Under the pieces are notes generated by a model, which ran no database searches, had not been told where the DNA came from, and worked only from the letters and a program-made list of their open reading frames with translations. Positions 26,510 through 32,718 of a DNA stretch of 43,695 bases are shown here, in pieces. Where the stretch lies: NCBI RefSeq assembly GCF_000281955.1, contig NZ_AKKF01000196.1, forward strand, positions 1 through 43,695, written 5' to 3'. Numbering within the stretch: the first letter of the stretch is position 1; each line of letters opens with the position of its first letter. This stretch comes from Caulobacter sp. AP07. GTDB lineage: Bacteria; Pseudomonadota; Alphaproteobacteria; Caulobacterales; Caulobacteraceae. The translations under genes were made by a program, and so were the position numbers.

Positions 26510-27498
26510 GCGTCGAGCATCGCCGCCAGGGCCGGCGACAGCCGCTCCTCCAGGCCGCGCGGACCCGCCGCGAGGATCAGGGCGGCCAGGCCGCGCCGGG
26601 CGGCGAAGGCCAGGGCGGCGTCGGGGGCCATCACCGTCAGGGCGGTGGCGTAGGCGTCGGCCCGCATGCAGCTCTCGTGCAGCACGGTGACGCTGACCGC
26701 GCCGCTGGCGCTGGGGGCGGCGGTGGCCGGGTCCAGGGTGTGGGCGTAGCGGCGGCCGTCGTGCTCGAAGAACCGGCGGTAGTCGCCCGAGGTGGCGACG
26801 GCCAGGCCGTGCAGGGCGACCACGGTGCGCAGGCCCTCGTTGGCCACCGGCGGCCGCTCCAGCTCGACCCACCAGGGCTGGCCGTCGGGCTTGGCGCCGG
26901 TCCCGCGCAGCTCGCCGCCGACCTCGACGAGGTAGGCGCGCGCCCCGGCCCGGTCGAGCGCGGCGACCACCTGGTCGACCGCGAAGCCCTTGGCGATCCC
27001 GTTGAGGTCCAGGCGCAGGCCGCCGGGCTGGAACAGGGCGTCGCCGTCGAGCACCAGGCGGCGCCAGCCGGCGGCCTCGCGAACCCGGGCGACGTCGGCG
27101 GCCTGGGGCGGCGCGCCGGAGAACGGGCGGGGGCCAAAGCCCCACAGGTCGACCAGGGCGCCCAGGGTCGGGTCGAAGGCCCCGCCGGTCTGGTCGGCGA
27201 TCTCGACGGCGCAGCGCAGCACCTGGGCGAAGGCCGGGGGCAGGGCGGTCCAGGTGCCGGCGGCGGACCGGTTGTAGCGGCTGAGGTCGGAGAGGGGCTC
27301 CCAGGGGCTCATCTCGCGCACCACGCCGTCCAGCGCACGCTGGGCCATGGCCGTCAGGGCGTCGGCGCTGGCGGTGGGCGGGGCGACCAGCTTGACCGAC
27401 CAGGTCGTGCCCATGGTCTGGCCGGCGAGCGCCAGCACCGCGCCGCCGATCGGGCGGGCGGGGGGCTGGGCCAGTTGGGGGACGAGGACGCGGGTCAT
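26506..27498 (-). CDS. apbE: FAD:protein FMN transferase, ApbE family
   Basis: A 330-residue ApbE-family enzyme that covalently attaches FMN from FAD to a threonine of target proteins. Core motifs are all present: QTMGTTWSVK, MSPWEPLSDLSRYN, GGAFDPTLGALVDLWGFG, LDLNGIAKGFAVDQV, VEVGGELRGTG, ATSGDYRRFFEHDGRRYAHT and SCMRADAYATAL. Most ApbE proteins are exported lipoproteins, but here no lipobox and no convincing signal peptide can be seen at the N-terminus (MTRVLVPQLAQPPARP), which raises the question of compartment. The likely target is the DUF2271 protein encoded 1 kb upstream in the same operon, which contains an ApbE-type motif. Confidence 0.93.
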   Translation of the reverse strand: MTRVLVPQLAQPPARPIGGAVLALAGQTMGTTWSVKLVAPPTASADALTAMAQRALDGVVREMSPWEPLSDLSRYNRSAAGTWTALPPAFAQVLRCAVEIADQTGGAFDPTLGALVDLWGFGPRPFSGAPPQAADVARVREAAGWRRLVLDGDALFQPGGLRLDLNGIAKGFAVDQVVAALDRAGARAYLVEVGGELRGTGAKPDGQPWWVELERPPVANEGLRTVVALHGLAVATSGDYRRFFEHDGRRYAHTLDPATAAPSASGAVSVTVLHESCMRADAYATALTVMAPDAALAFAARRGLAALILAAGPRGLEERLSPALAAMLDA

Positions 27499-27524
27499 TC
27501 AGAGGTTCCAGCTCCCTCCACCGT

Positions 27525-27620
27525 CGTCATCCCCCGACTTGTTCGGGGGACCCAAGCGGCGTTTCCAGGGTGGGCTGGGCCGGCTCGGCTTGGGTCCCCC
27601 GCATGAAGCGGGGGATGACG
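27525..27620. repeat. Extragenic palindrome, family A copy 3, inside an operon
   Basis: Same unit as at 4150 and in the same orientation (GACTTGTTCGG half first, GCATGAAGCGG half last, one base changed in the last loop). It occupies most of the 149-base gap between the DUF4198 gene and apbE, both transcribed leftward. Confidence 0.9.
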
Positions 27621-27647
27621 ACCGTGGGGTGCGTTGGCGTTAGCCGT

Positions 27648-28550
27648 CTAAGGCCGCAGCGCTTCGAGCGTGGCGGTGTAGCTGGCGCTCATGCCGTTCC
27701 CGGCCAGCGCGACGGGGGCCGCCGGTGGCGCGCCAGGAGCGCCCATGCCGGGCATGCCGCCCATGCCGCCGCCGCCCGGGCCCCGGCCGGTCTCGCCCGA
27801 GCGCACCGTGGCGTTCAGCCAGTACATGCCCGCTTCCGGGAAGGTGACCTTGAACGTCCCGTCGGGCCCGGTCTTGACCTTGAAGTCACCGGGCGTGGCG
27901 CGGTAGCGCGAATTGCCGGGAGCCAGGGTCACCTCCAGGTCGGCGGCCGGCTGGCCGTCGAGCAGGAACCTGAAGGTCGCGGCCTCGCCGGCCACCAGGT
28001 CGTTGGGGTGGGTCACCGGGACCAGCTCCAGGCCCTTGCCGGTCGGCTTCAGCACCGTGTCGGTCGGGGCGTCGCGGGTGACGAAGGTCTCGTTGCGGTT
28101 GGAACCCTTGATGGTCTTCAGGTCGGCGGCGCCGGCCGGGACCTGCTTGGCGAAGTCGTCGGCCGACCCGCGGAAGCGCTTGACCTGGCCGTCCTGTGTC
28201 CAGCTGGCCGTGACGCTGCTGGTGACCGAGGCGATCTTCCAGGTGCCGGGCTTGGACAGCTGGACGTCGAAGGTCGAGCGGTACTTGCCGGTCAGGGCGT
28301 TCTGCGTCCGGTCGACCGAACCGTCCGGCGCGTAGACCACCACGCCGTCCAGCCGCATCGGGTTGTGGTCGGCGTAGAACAGCTCGTTGGAAATGGCCGC
28401 GTCGACCGTCACCCAGACGTCGCCCGACAGCACGGTGAACGACGGCACCATCCAGGCGCGGTGGGCGTTGGCGGCGAGCGGCAGGGCCAGGGCCAGGGTC
28501 CCGGCGAGGCCGGCGGCGGCGACGGCGAGAAGGCGCTTGCGGAAGGTCAT
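27648..28550 (-). CDS. Periplasmic DUF4198-domain protein
   Basis: A 300-residue exported protein of the DUF4198 family (PF10670; NikM/CbiM-associated metal-related proteins). A Sec signal peptide ends in LPLAANA, and the next residue is His30, so the predicted mature protein starts with histidine (HRAWMVPS), followed by FTVLSGDVWVTVDAAISNELF. The middle contains LVPVTHPNDLVAGEAATFRF and GDFKVKTGPDGTFKVTFPEAGMYWL, the carboxypeptidase-regulatory-like beta domain. A Gly/Met-rich stretch (GGMGGMPGMG) occurs near the C-terminus. Family members are linked to metal uptake; the metal cannot be told from sequence. It starts 11 bases after the DUF2271 gene. Confidence 0.88.
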   Translation of the reverse strand: MTFRKRLLAVAAAGLAGTLALALPLAANAHRAWMVPSFTVLSGDVWVTVDAAISNELFYADHNPMRLDGVVVYAPDGSVDRTQNALTGKYRSTFDVQLSKPGTWKIASVTSSVTASWTQDGQVKRFRGSADDFAKQVPAGAADLKTIKGSNRNETFVTRDAPTDTVLKPTGKGLELVPVTHPNDLVAGEAATFRFLLDGQPAADLEVTLAPGNSRYRATPGDFKVKTGPDGTFKVTFPEAGMYWLNATVRSGETGRGPGGGGMGGMPGMGAPGAPPAAPVALAGNGMSASYTATLEALRP

Positions 28551-28561
28551 GGCGTTTCTCT

Positions 28562-29074
28562 CTATTTGACGGCGACGGTGACGGCGCCCAGTTCGGCCGT
28601 CCCCTTGGCGGTGGCGGGCTTGCCGGGCTTACCCCAGATGAAGGGGACGCGGACGGCCTCGTGGCCGCCGACCTCGCGGGCCGCCTCGGCCACCAGGGTG
28701 TACTGGCCGGGCGCGAGCTTGGAGAGCGGGCCCTTGGCGCCGCTGAACACCAGCTTCTGCGGACCGGGGGCGCGGGTCGCGCCGCTGATCCCGTCGGCGG
28801 GGAAGCTCATCGAACGGCCGGCCTTGCGCCACCACTGGCGCATGTCCTTCAGCCACTTGGTGCCTTTGTCCTCCTTGGAGTCGGCGTCGTACCAGACGGC
28901 CAGGGTGGCGGCGGCCGAGGCGTCGGGGGCCTCCACCCAGATGGCCACATAGGGCTTGTGGTACTCGGCCACGGTCAGGCGCGGCACCTCGACGGTGACG
29001 GCGAGGTCGGCGGCCATGGTCGGCGTGGCGACGGCGGCGCCGGCAAAGGTCAGCAGGGTCAGGGAACGCTTCAT
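28562..29074 (-). CDS. Periplasmic DUF2271 protein with ApbE-type flavinylation motif
   Basis: A 170-residue exported protein (signal peptide about residues 1-22, cleavage after MAA). The DUF2271 domain covers nearly all of the mature part, with PYVAIWVEAPD, TLAVWYD, KWLKDMRQWWRKAG and LVAEAAREVGGHEAVRVPF. Residues 94-104 read DGISGATRAPG. The stretch D-G-x-S-G-A-T is the pattern recognised by ApbE transferases, and Thr100 would carry FMN by a phosphoester bond. An ApbE gene lies in the same operon. The protein is therefore predicted to be a flavinylated periplasmic electron carrier. A longer upstream reading frame exists, but ATG 29074 gives the signal peptide. Confidence 0.9.
   Translation of the reverse strand: MKRSLTLLTFAGAAVATPTMAADLAVTVEVPRLTVAEYHKPYVAIWVEAPDASAAATLAVWYDADSKEDKGTKWLKDMRQWWRKAGRSMSFPADGISGATRAPGPQKLVFSGAKGPLSKLAPGQYTLVAEAAREVGGHEAVRVPFIWGKPGKPATAKGTAELGAVTVAVK
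28775..28795 (-). other. Predicted FMN attachment motif DGISGAT in the DUF2271 protein
   Basis: These 21 bases encode residues 94-100 (Asp-Gly-Ile-Ser-Gly-Ala-Thr) of the DUF2271 protein. The pattern D-(S/G)-x-(S/T)-(S/G)-A-(T/S) is known from NqrC, RnfG and other ApbE substrates, in which the last residue bears FMN. Thr100 is encoded at 28775-28777. That this site is modified in this protein is inference from the motif and from apbE in the same operon. Confidence 0.6.
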
Positions 29075-29085
29075 GGCGGGGCGCC

Positions 29086-29715
29086 TCACAGGTGGACGAA
29101 CAGGATGACGAGCAGCAGCGGGATCACCAGCCCGCCGGCCACCAGCGGCCAGGTCAGCGGCCGGGCGCGGGCGTGGAACTGCAGCAGGATCAGGCCGGTG
29201 ACCGCGAAGATCGCGCAGGCCCCGGCGAAGATGTCGATGAACCAGCCCCAGGCCTTGCCGGCGTTGCGGCCCTTGTGCAGGTCGTTGAGCAAGGAAACCG
29301 CGCCGCGCGTGGTCTTCTCGTGCTCGACGGCCCCGGTCTCGCGGTCGATGCTGATCCAGGCGTCGCCGCCGGGGCGGGCCAGGGCGACATAGACCTCGGC
29401 GTCGGACCACTCGCCCTCGCGGCGGGCGATGTCGGCGTCGACGGCCCGGTCCAGCCAGGTCTCGACCCGGATCGGCAGCGGATGCTTGCCCTCGGCCGGG
29501 CCCTTGGCCAGCAGGGCCAGCAGGTCGGCGGGCAGGGCCGCCTTGCGGCTGACCACCTGGGGCTTGGCCTCGATCTGGCCGGCGTGGTTGAGGGTGAAGC
29601 CGGTGACCGCGAACAGCAGCATGCCGACCAGGCTCAGCGCGGCGCTGATCCAGTGCCACTGGTGCAGCTGCTTGAGCCAGAACGAACGGCGATGCGGGTC
29701 GGGAGCGGTCTTCAC
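29086..29715 (-). CDS. PepSY-type membrane protein, first gene of the redox operon
   Basis: About 209 residues with three predicted transmembrane helices: one near residues 22-42, one near 160-180 and one at the C-terminus (WPLVAGGLVIPLLLVILF). Between helix 1 and helix 2 is a periplasmic segment with VYVALARPGGDAWISIDRETGAVEHE, the PepSY-like beta region. Histidines flank the first helix (LHQWHWISAAL, His18 and His21; His44 at its end) and precede the second (LNDLHKGR), as in PepSY_TM proteins where they may bind haem. GTG at 29715 is preferred to an ATG at 29805 because the upstream part is not hydrophobic and overlaps a Fur-box-like site. The DUF2271 start lies 11 bases downstream. Confidence 0.82.
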   Translation of the reverse strand: MKTAPDPHRRSFWLKQLHQWHWISAALSLVGMLLFAVTGFTLNHAGQIEAKPQVVSRKAALPADLLALLAKGPAEGKHPLPIRVETWLDRAVDADIARREGEWSDAEVYVALARPGGDAWISIDRETGAVEHEKTTRGAVSLLNDLHKGRNAGKAWGWFIDIFAGACAIFAVTGLILLQFHARARPLTWPLVAGGLVIPLLLVILFVHL

Positions 29716-29759
29716 GGAATCCGGGGCGGCGCGAGGCAAGGGCGCAGCTTCATGCCCAC

Positions 29760-29779
29760 ACTTGAGAACGACTTGCAAG
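29760..29779. promoter_or_regulatory. Fur-box-like sequence upstream of the redox operon
   Basis: The plus-strand sequence ACTTGAGAACGACTTGCAAG resembles the TGAGAAT-GATTTGC type of Fur box, with several AT-to-GC substitutions. It lies about 45 bases upstream of the PepSY start codon. If real, the operon is iron-repressed; the match is imperfect and unscored. Confidence 0.3.
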
Positions 29780-29939
29780 AGCAAGCCTCGCGACGCCAGG
29801 CGCATCGCCCGCCCGGGCCCGCCTCTGGGCGATTAAGGGATTGGCAGGGCATGGCCTGCGACGATAGCGCACGGCGACGAGCCTCGCCCGAGAAGGCTAA
29901 ATCCGTTCACCACTTGTTAAGCATGTCGGGGGCGCGCCG

Positions 29940-30314
29940 TTGCGGAAAATACTGGTCGCGGAGGATGATATCCTCCTGGCGCATATCCATGAAATCACCC
30001 TGCGCGAGGCCGGTTTCGACGTGCTGGTCTGCCGGGACGGCCAGCAGGCGCTGGACGCCCTGGACGCCTTCGATCCTGACCTGCTGATCACCGACTTCAC
30101 GATGCCGCGGATGAACGGCGGCGACCTGATCCGGGCCGTGCGCGGTCGCCGGGGCCGGCGGACGGCCGTGCTGCTGGCCTCGGGCCGCGACGAACACCTG
30201 CTGCGCGACGACGAGCGCGGCGACGCCCGCCTCGAAAAGCCGATCTCGCCGGCCCGCCTGCTGGGCGCGGTGCGGGCGCTGGAAGCACGGCGCCCGGTGC
30301 GGCCGGCGGCCTAG
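29940..30314 (+). CDS. Single-domain response regulator
   Basis: A 124-residue receiver domain with no output domain. Key residues are present: acidic pocket AEDD (residues 7-10), phosphoacceptor Asp52 in LLITDFTMPRMNG, Ser81 in LLASGRD at the switch position, and Lys100 in EKPIS. Stand-alone receivers are common in Caulobacter, where they act by protein-protein contact or as phosphate relays. The start is TTG at 29940, 7 bases after a GGGGG run; an ATG 17 bases upstream is out of frame. It is divergent from the PepSY redox operon. No histidine kinase is adjacent, so its partner is unknown. Confidence 0.85.
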   Translation: MRKILVAEDDILLAHIHEITLREAGFDVLVCRDGQQALDALDAFDPDLLITDFTMPRMNGGDLIRAVRGRRGRRTAVLLASGRDEHLLRDDERGDARLEKPISPARLLGAVRALEARRPVRPAA

Positions 30315-30324
30315 GGCGGAAGTC

Positions 30325-30391
30325 GGGGACACGCACTCACGGCAAGCACTGTACGCGTGCGGCTGAGGCTCTGGAGTGAGAGCATGTCCCC
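30325..30391. repeat. Inverted repeat with GGGGACACGCACTCAC arms
   Basis: GGGGACACGCACTCAC (30325-30340) pairs with GTGAGAGCATGTCCCC (30376-30391) with two mismatches. It lies between the response regulator and the AraC-type gene, both on the plus strand. It is clearly related to the element at 24875-24941. Confidence 0.75.
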
Positions 30392-30471
30392 GGCCGCTGG
30401 CGTTAGTGGATTCCATCGACGCCGGAACTGAAGCACGATGAGTTGTTTCAAGCCGCAGCAGGTCGACGACC

Positions 30472-31146
30472 ATGGTCCAAAGACACACGAGCCGGCGATC
30501 CTCGCACCTCTGGATCGACACGGTTTGGCAGTCGGTTTGCCTCAGTGACGGGCTGTATTCGGCGACGCCCGACGGCTCGTGGGACTTGATCCGCAGCATC
30601 GCGCCGGACGGCGGATCCATGGTGTTTCTGAGTGGCCAGGCCACCGAGCCCGTCGAGGTGCCGTACAAGGACGGGGAGAGCTCGGTCGTCATCTCCTTCT
30701 CCGCCCATGTCTATCTCGCGTGGGACAGGGAGCCGCGGGTCGGCCCCGAGATCCGAATCCTGCCGGTGCGGGACGAGATGTTCGTGCTGGACGGCGTGGA
30801 CCTGCCGTTGCCGACCTTCGAGAACGTCGAACCGCTGGTCGACGCCATGATCGCGGCCGGCCTGCTGCTCTCCAACGACTTGGTCGCCAGGGCCTTCAGC
30901 GAGACCCCGAAGGCCGCCTCCTCGCGCTCGGTGCAGCAGCATTTCAAGCAGACCACGGGAATCACCCAGAAGAGTTTTCAGATGATCCGCCGCGCGCAGG
31001 AAGCCGTGCGACGGCTGAAGGCCGGCGAAGTTCCGGCCGGGGTGGCGGTCGATCTGGGCTATACGGACCAGCCGCACATGATCAAATCCATCAAGAAGAT
31101 CATGGGCGCTCTGCCCTCGAATCTCGACGCGGTTCACAAGATCTGA
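30472..31146 (+). CDS. AraC-family-like transcriptional regulator
   Basis: A 224-residue protein whose C-terminal third looks like an AraC/XylS double helix-turn-helix: LVARAFSETPKAASSRSVQQHFKQTTGIT is a first-helix region, then KSFQMIRRAQEAVRRLKAGE, then GVAVDLGYTDQPHMIKSIKKIMG, which fits the AraC signature (A-x-x-x-G-Y-x-D-Q-x-H-x-x-x-x-x-K). The N-terminal part (about 1-115) starts with WIDTVWQSVCLSDGLYSATPDGSWDL and has no recognisable ligand domain. It is convergent with an epoxide hydrolase gene; control of that gene is possible but not shown. ATG 30472 has no strong ribosome-binding site. Confidence 0.82.
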   Translation: MVQRHTSRRSSHLWIDTVWQSVCLSDGLYSATPDGSWDLIRSIAPDGGSMVFLSGQATEPVEVPYKDGESSVVISFSAHVYLAWDREPRVGPEIRILPVRDEMFVLDGVDLPLPTFENVEPLVDAMIAAGLLLSNDLVARAFSETPKAASSRSVQQHFKQTTGITQKSFQMIRRAQEAVRRLKAGEVPAGVAVDLGYTDQPHMIKSIKKIMGALPSNLDAVHKI

Positions 31147-31174
31147 CCGCCGAGCGAGGTCGCGCTCGGCGGTC
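31145..31174. terminator. 12-bp stem between convergent AraC and epoxide-hydrolase genes
   Basis: GACCGCCGAGCG (31145-31156) pairs perfectly with CGCTCGGCGGTC (31163-31174) with a 6-base loop. It overlaps the AraC stop codon and lies before the hydrolase stop at 31193. There is no T-tract on either side, but the stem is GC-rich and sits between gene ends, so it is probably a bidirectional terminator. Confidence 0.55.
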
Positions 31175-31192
31175 GTGATGTGAACCTTCGTC

Positions 31193-32404
31193 CTACCTGG
31201 TCAGCAAGGCGGCGAAGGCCTTGATGTCCTGGGTGTAGAAATCGGGGTCTTCCCAGGCCGCGAAGTGGCCCGCCTTTTCCATGTCGTGGAACTGCACGAC
31301 ATTGCCGGCGGTCTGCCGGTTCGCCCATTCGCGGGGCAGGCGCACTCCGCCGGGGATCGGCGCCTCGGTCGCCACCGCGACCGGAACCTTGGTGTTCCGA
31401 CCCTTGATCGTCGGCGCGCTCATGGCGTTCTGATTGTAGAGGCGGAAGGACGACGCGACCGTCTCCGTCAGCCAGTAGATCATGATGTTGGTCAGAAGGT
31501 CGTCGCGGCCGAACCGTGCGTCCGCCTCGTCGCCGACCCCCATGCCGGCCATGAAGCTCATGATCCAGGCGGCCAGCCCGACCGGCGAGTCGTTCATGGC
31601 GAAGGCCAGGCTTTGCGGCTTCGTCGCCTGCACCAGGTTGAAGGCGCCGTGGGCGAAGAACCATTGCTGGATGGCGCCGGCATAGGCCTGCTCGGGGCCG
31701 CTGAGGACGGTGAAGTCGGTGGTCTGGTCGGGATAGCCGACGTCGGTGAGGTGGACGCCCAGCAGCTTGTCGGGATGGCGCTGCGTCAGCGACATGGCGA
31801 TGACTCCACCCAGATCGCCGCCCGCCACGATGAAGCGCTCGTGCCCCAGCACCTTGCCCATCAGCTCGACGAAGATGTCGGCGGTCTGGTCCGCCGGCAG
31901 CGCCGTCCGACCCGAAAAGCCCGTGCCGGGGATGGACGGCACGACGACGTGGAAGTCCTCGGCCAGCGCGTCGATGACCTTGTGATAGCGATAGAAGCTG
32001 TCCGGCCAGCCATGCAGCAGAAGCAGCGCGGGGGCGTCCTTCTTCTTCGAGGGCTTGTGGACGAAGTGCAGGTCGACCTGGTCGATCCTGACCTTGTAGT
32101 TGGGCATTGCGTTCAGCCGCGCCTCGGCCTTGCGCCAGTCGTACTGGTTCAGCCAGTAGTCGGTCAGCGACTTCATGTAGCCGAGATTGGTTCCGAACGT
32201 CCAAGCCGCGTCGGCGGGCTCGTCGGGCCAGCGCGTGTGCTGAAGGCGCGATTTCAGATCGGCCAGTTGCGTGTCCGAAAAGGCGATCTTGAAGGGCGTC
32301 GGCTGTTCCATGGTGTGGCTTTCCTTCGATCGTGCGGGTTGGGTGACAAGGCCGCTCAGGAGGCTCGCCGCGAGGATGTTCTTGCCAAATTCGCGCCGGT
32401 TCAT
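31193..32404 (-). CDS. Exported epoxide hydrolase (alpha/beta hydrolase, EHN family)
   Basis: A 403-residue microsomal-type epoxide hydrolase. The N-terminus MNRREFGKNILAASLLSGLV has a twin-arginine pattern (R-R-E-F-G-K), so Tat export to the periplasm is predicted. The EHN domain follows at about 36-145 (PFKIAFSDTQLADLKSRLQ). The alpha/beta core shows the HGWPDS oxyanion region (131-136), nucleophile Asp197 in AGGDLGG, and a C-terminal catalytic histidine in KAGHFAAWEDPD. The two lid tyrosines expected in this family are plausible in the lid region but not pinned. It probably opens epoxides of environmental or lipid origin. It is convergent with the AraC-type gene. Confidence 0.9.
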   Translation of the reverse strand: MNRREFGKNILAASLLSGLVTQPARSKESHTMEQPTPFKIAFSDTQLADLKSRLQHTRWPDEPADAAWTFGTNLGYMKSLTDYWLNQYDWRKAEARLNAMPNYKVRIDQVDLHFVHKPSKKKDAPALLLLHGWPDSFYRYHKVIDALAEDFHVVVPSIPGTGFSGRTALPADQTADIFVELMGKVLGHERFIVAGGDLGGVIAMSLTQRHPDKLLGVHLTDVGYPDQTTDFTVLSGPEQAYAGAIQQWFFAHGAFNLVQATKPQSLAFAMNDSPVGLAAWIMSFMAGMGVGDEADARFGRDDLLTNIMIYWLTETVASSFRLYNQNAMSAPTIKGRNTKVPVAVATEAPIPGGVRLPREWANRQTAGNVVQFHDMEKAGHFAAWEDPDFYTQDIKAFAALLTR

Positions 32405-32718
32405 GGCCCTGCTTCCTTGTCTTGATTGACTGGGATCAGGCTATCGGCGCGCCCCCGGCGCGAATTGTAAGAAAGCGCAAATCGCTCCCGGCGGCGGCGA
32501 CCCGGAGGAGCAAGCCGAGCGGCCAGTTTCGCGCCGACCCGGCGCTATCGATAGAGGACGCGGCCCGCGCTGAAAGCCGATGGACCGGCAAGCTGCGCGA
32601 AATGCGATCAACCCATCCCTCTCCGCGACGGATGACCTCGACAAGCACGGCTTTAGAGGAGAAGTTCCCCTCCTTTTCGTCGCGGGAGCATGCCCGCACG
32701 TCGCATTGGGGTCGTTTC
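32405..32718. other. Intergenic region between epoxide hydrolase and M61 peptidase genes
   Basis: 314 bases separating two divergent genes. It must contain promoters for both. A CGGCGCGCCCCCGGCGCG stretch near 32446 is locally self-complementary. A reading frame is open across it into the peptidase gene, but it encodes an arginine-rich stretch without protein character. No clear operator or small gene was seen. Confidence 0.5.

Noticed and set aside
24971-27145. Extended start for the flavodoxin reductase inside apbE
   Set aside because: The extra residues are Arg/Pro/Gly-rich and overlap most of apbE. The ATG at 26509 begins a clean transmembrane helix and gives the common ATGA overlap.
32422-32718. 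Upstream extension of the M61 peptidase
   Set aside because: The 99 extra residues are Arg/Ser/Thr-rich and precede a good signal peptide, which would then be internal.
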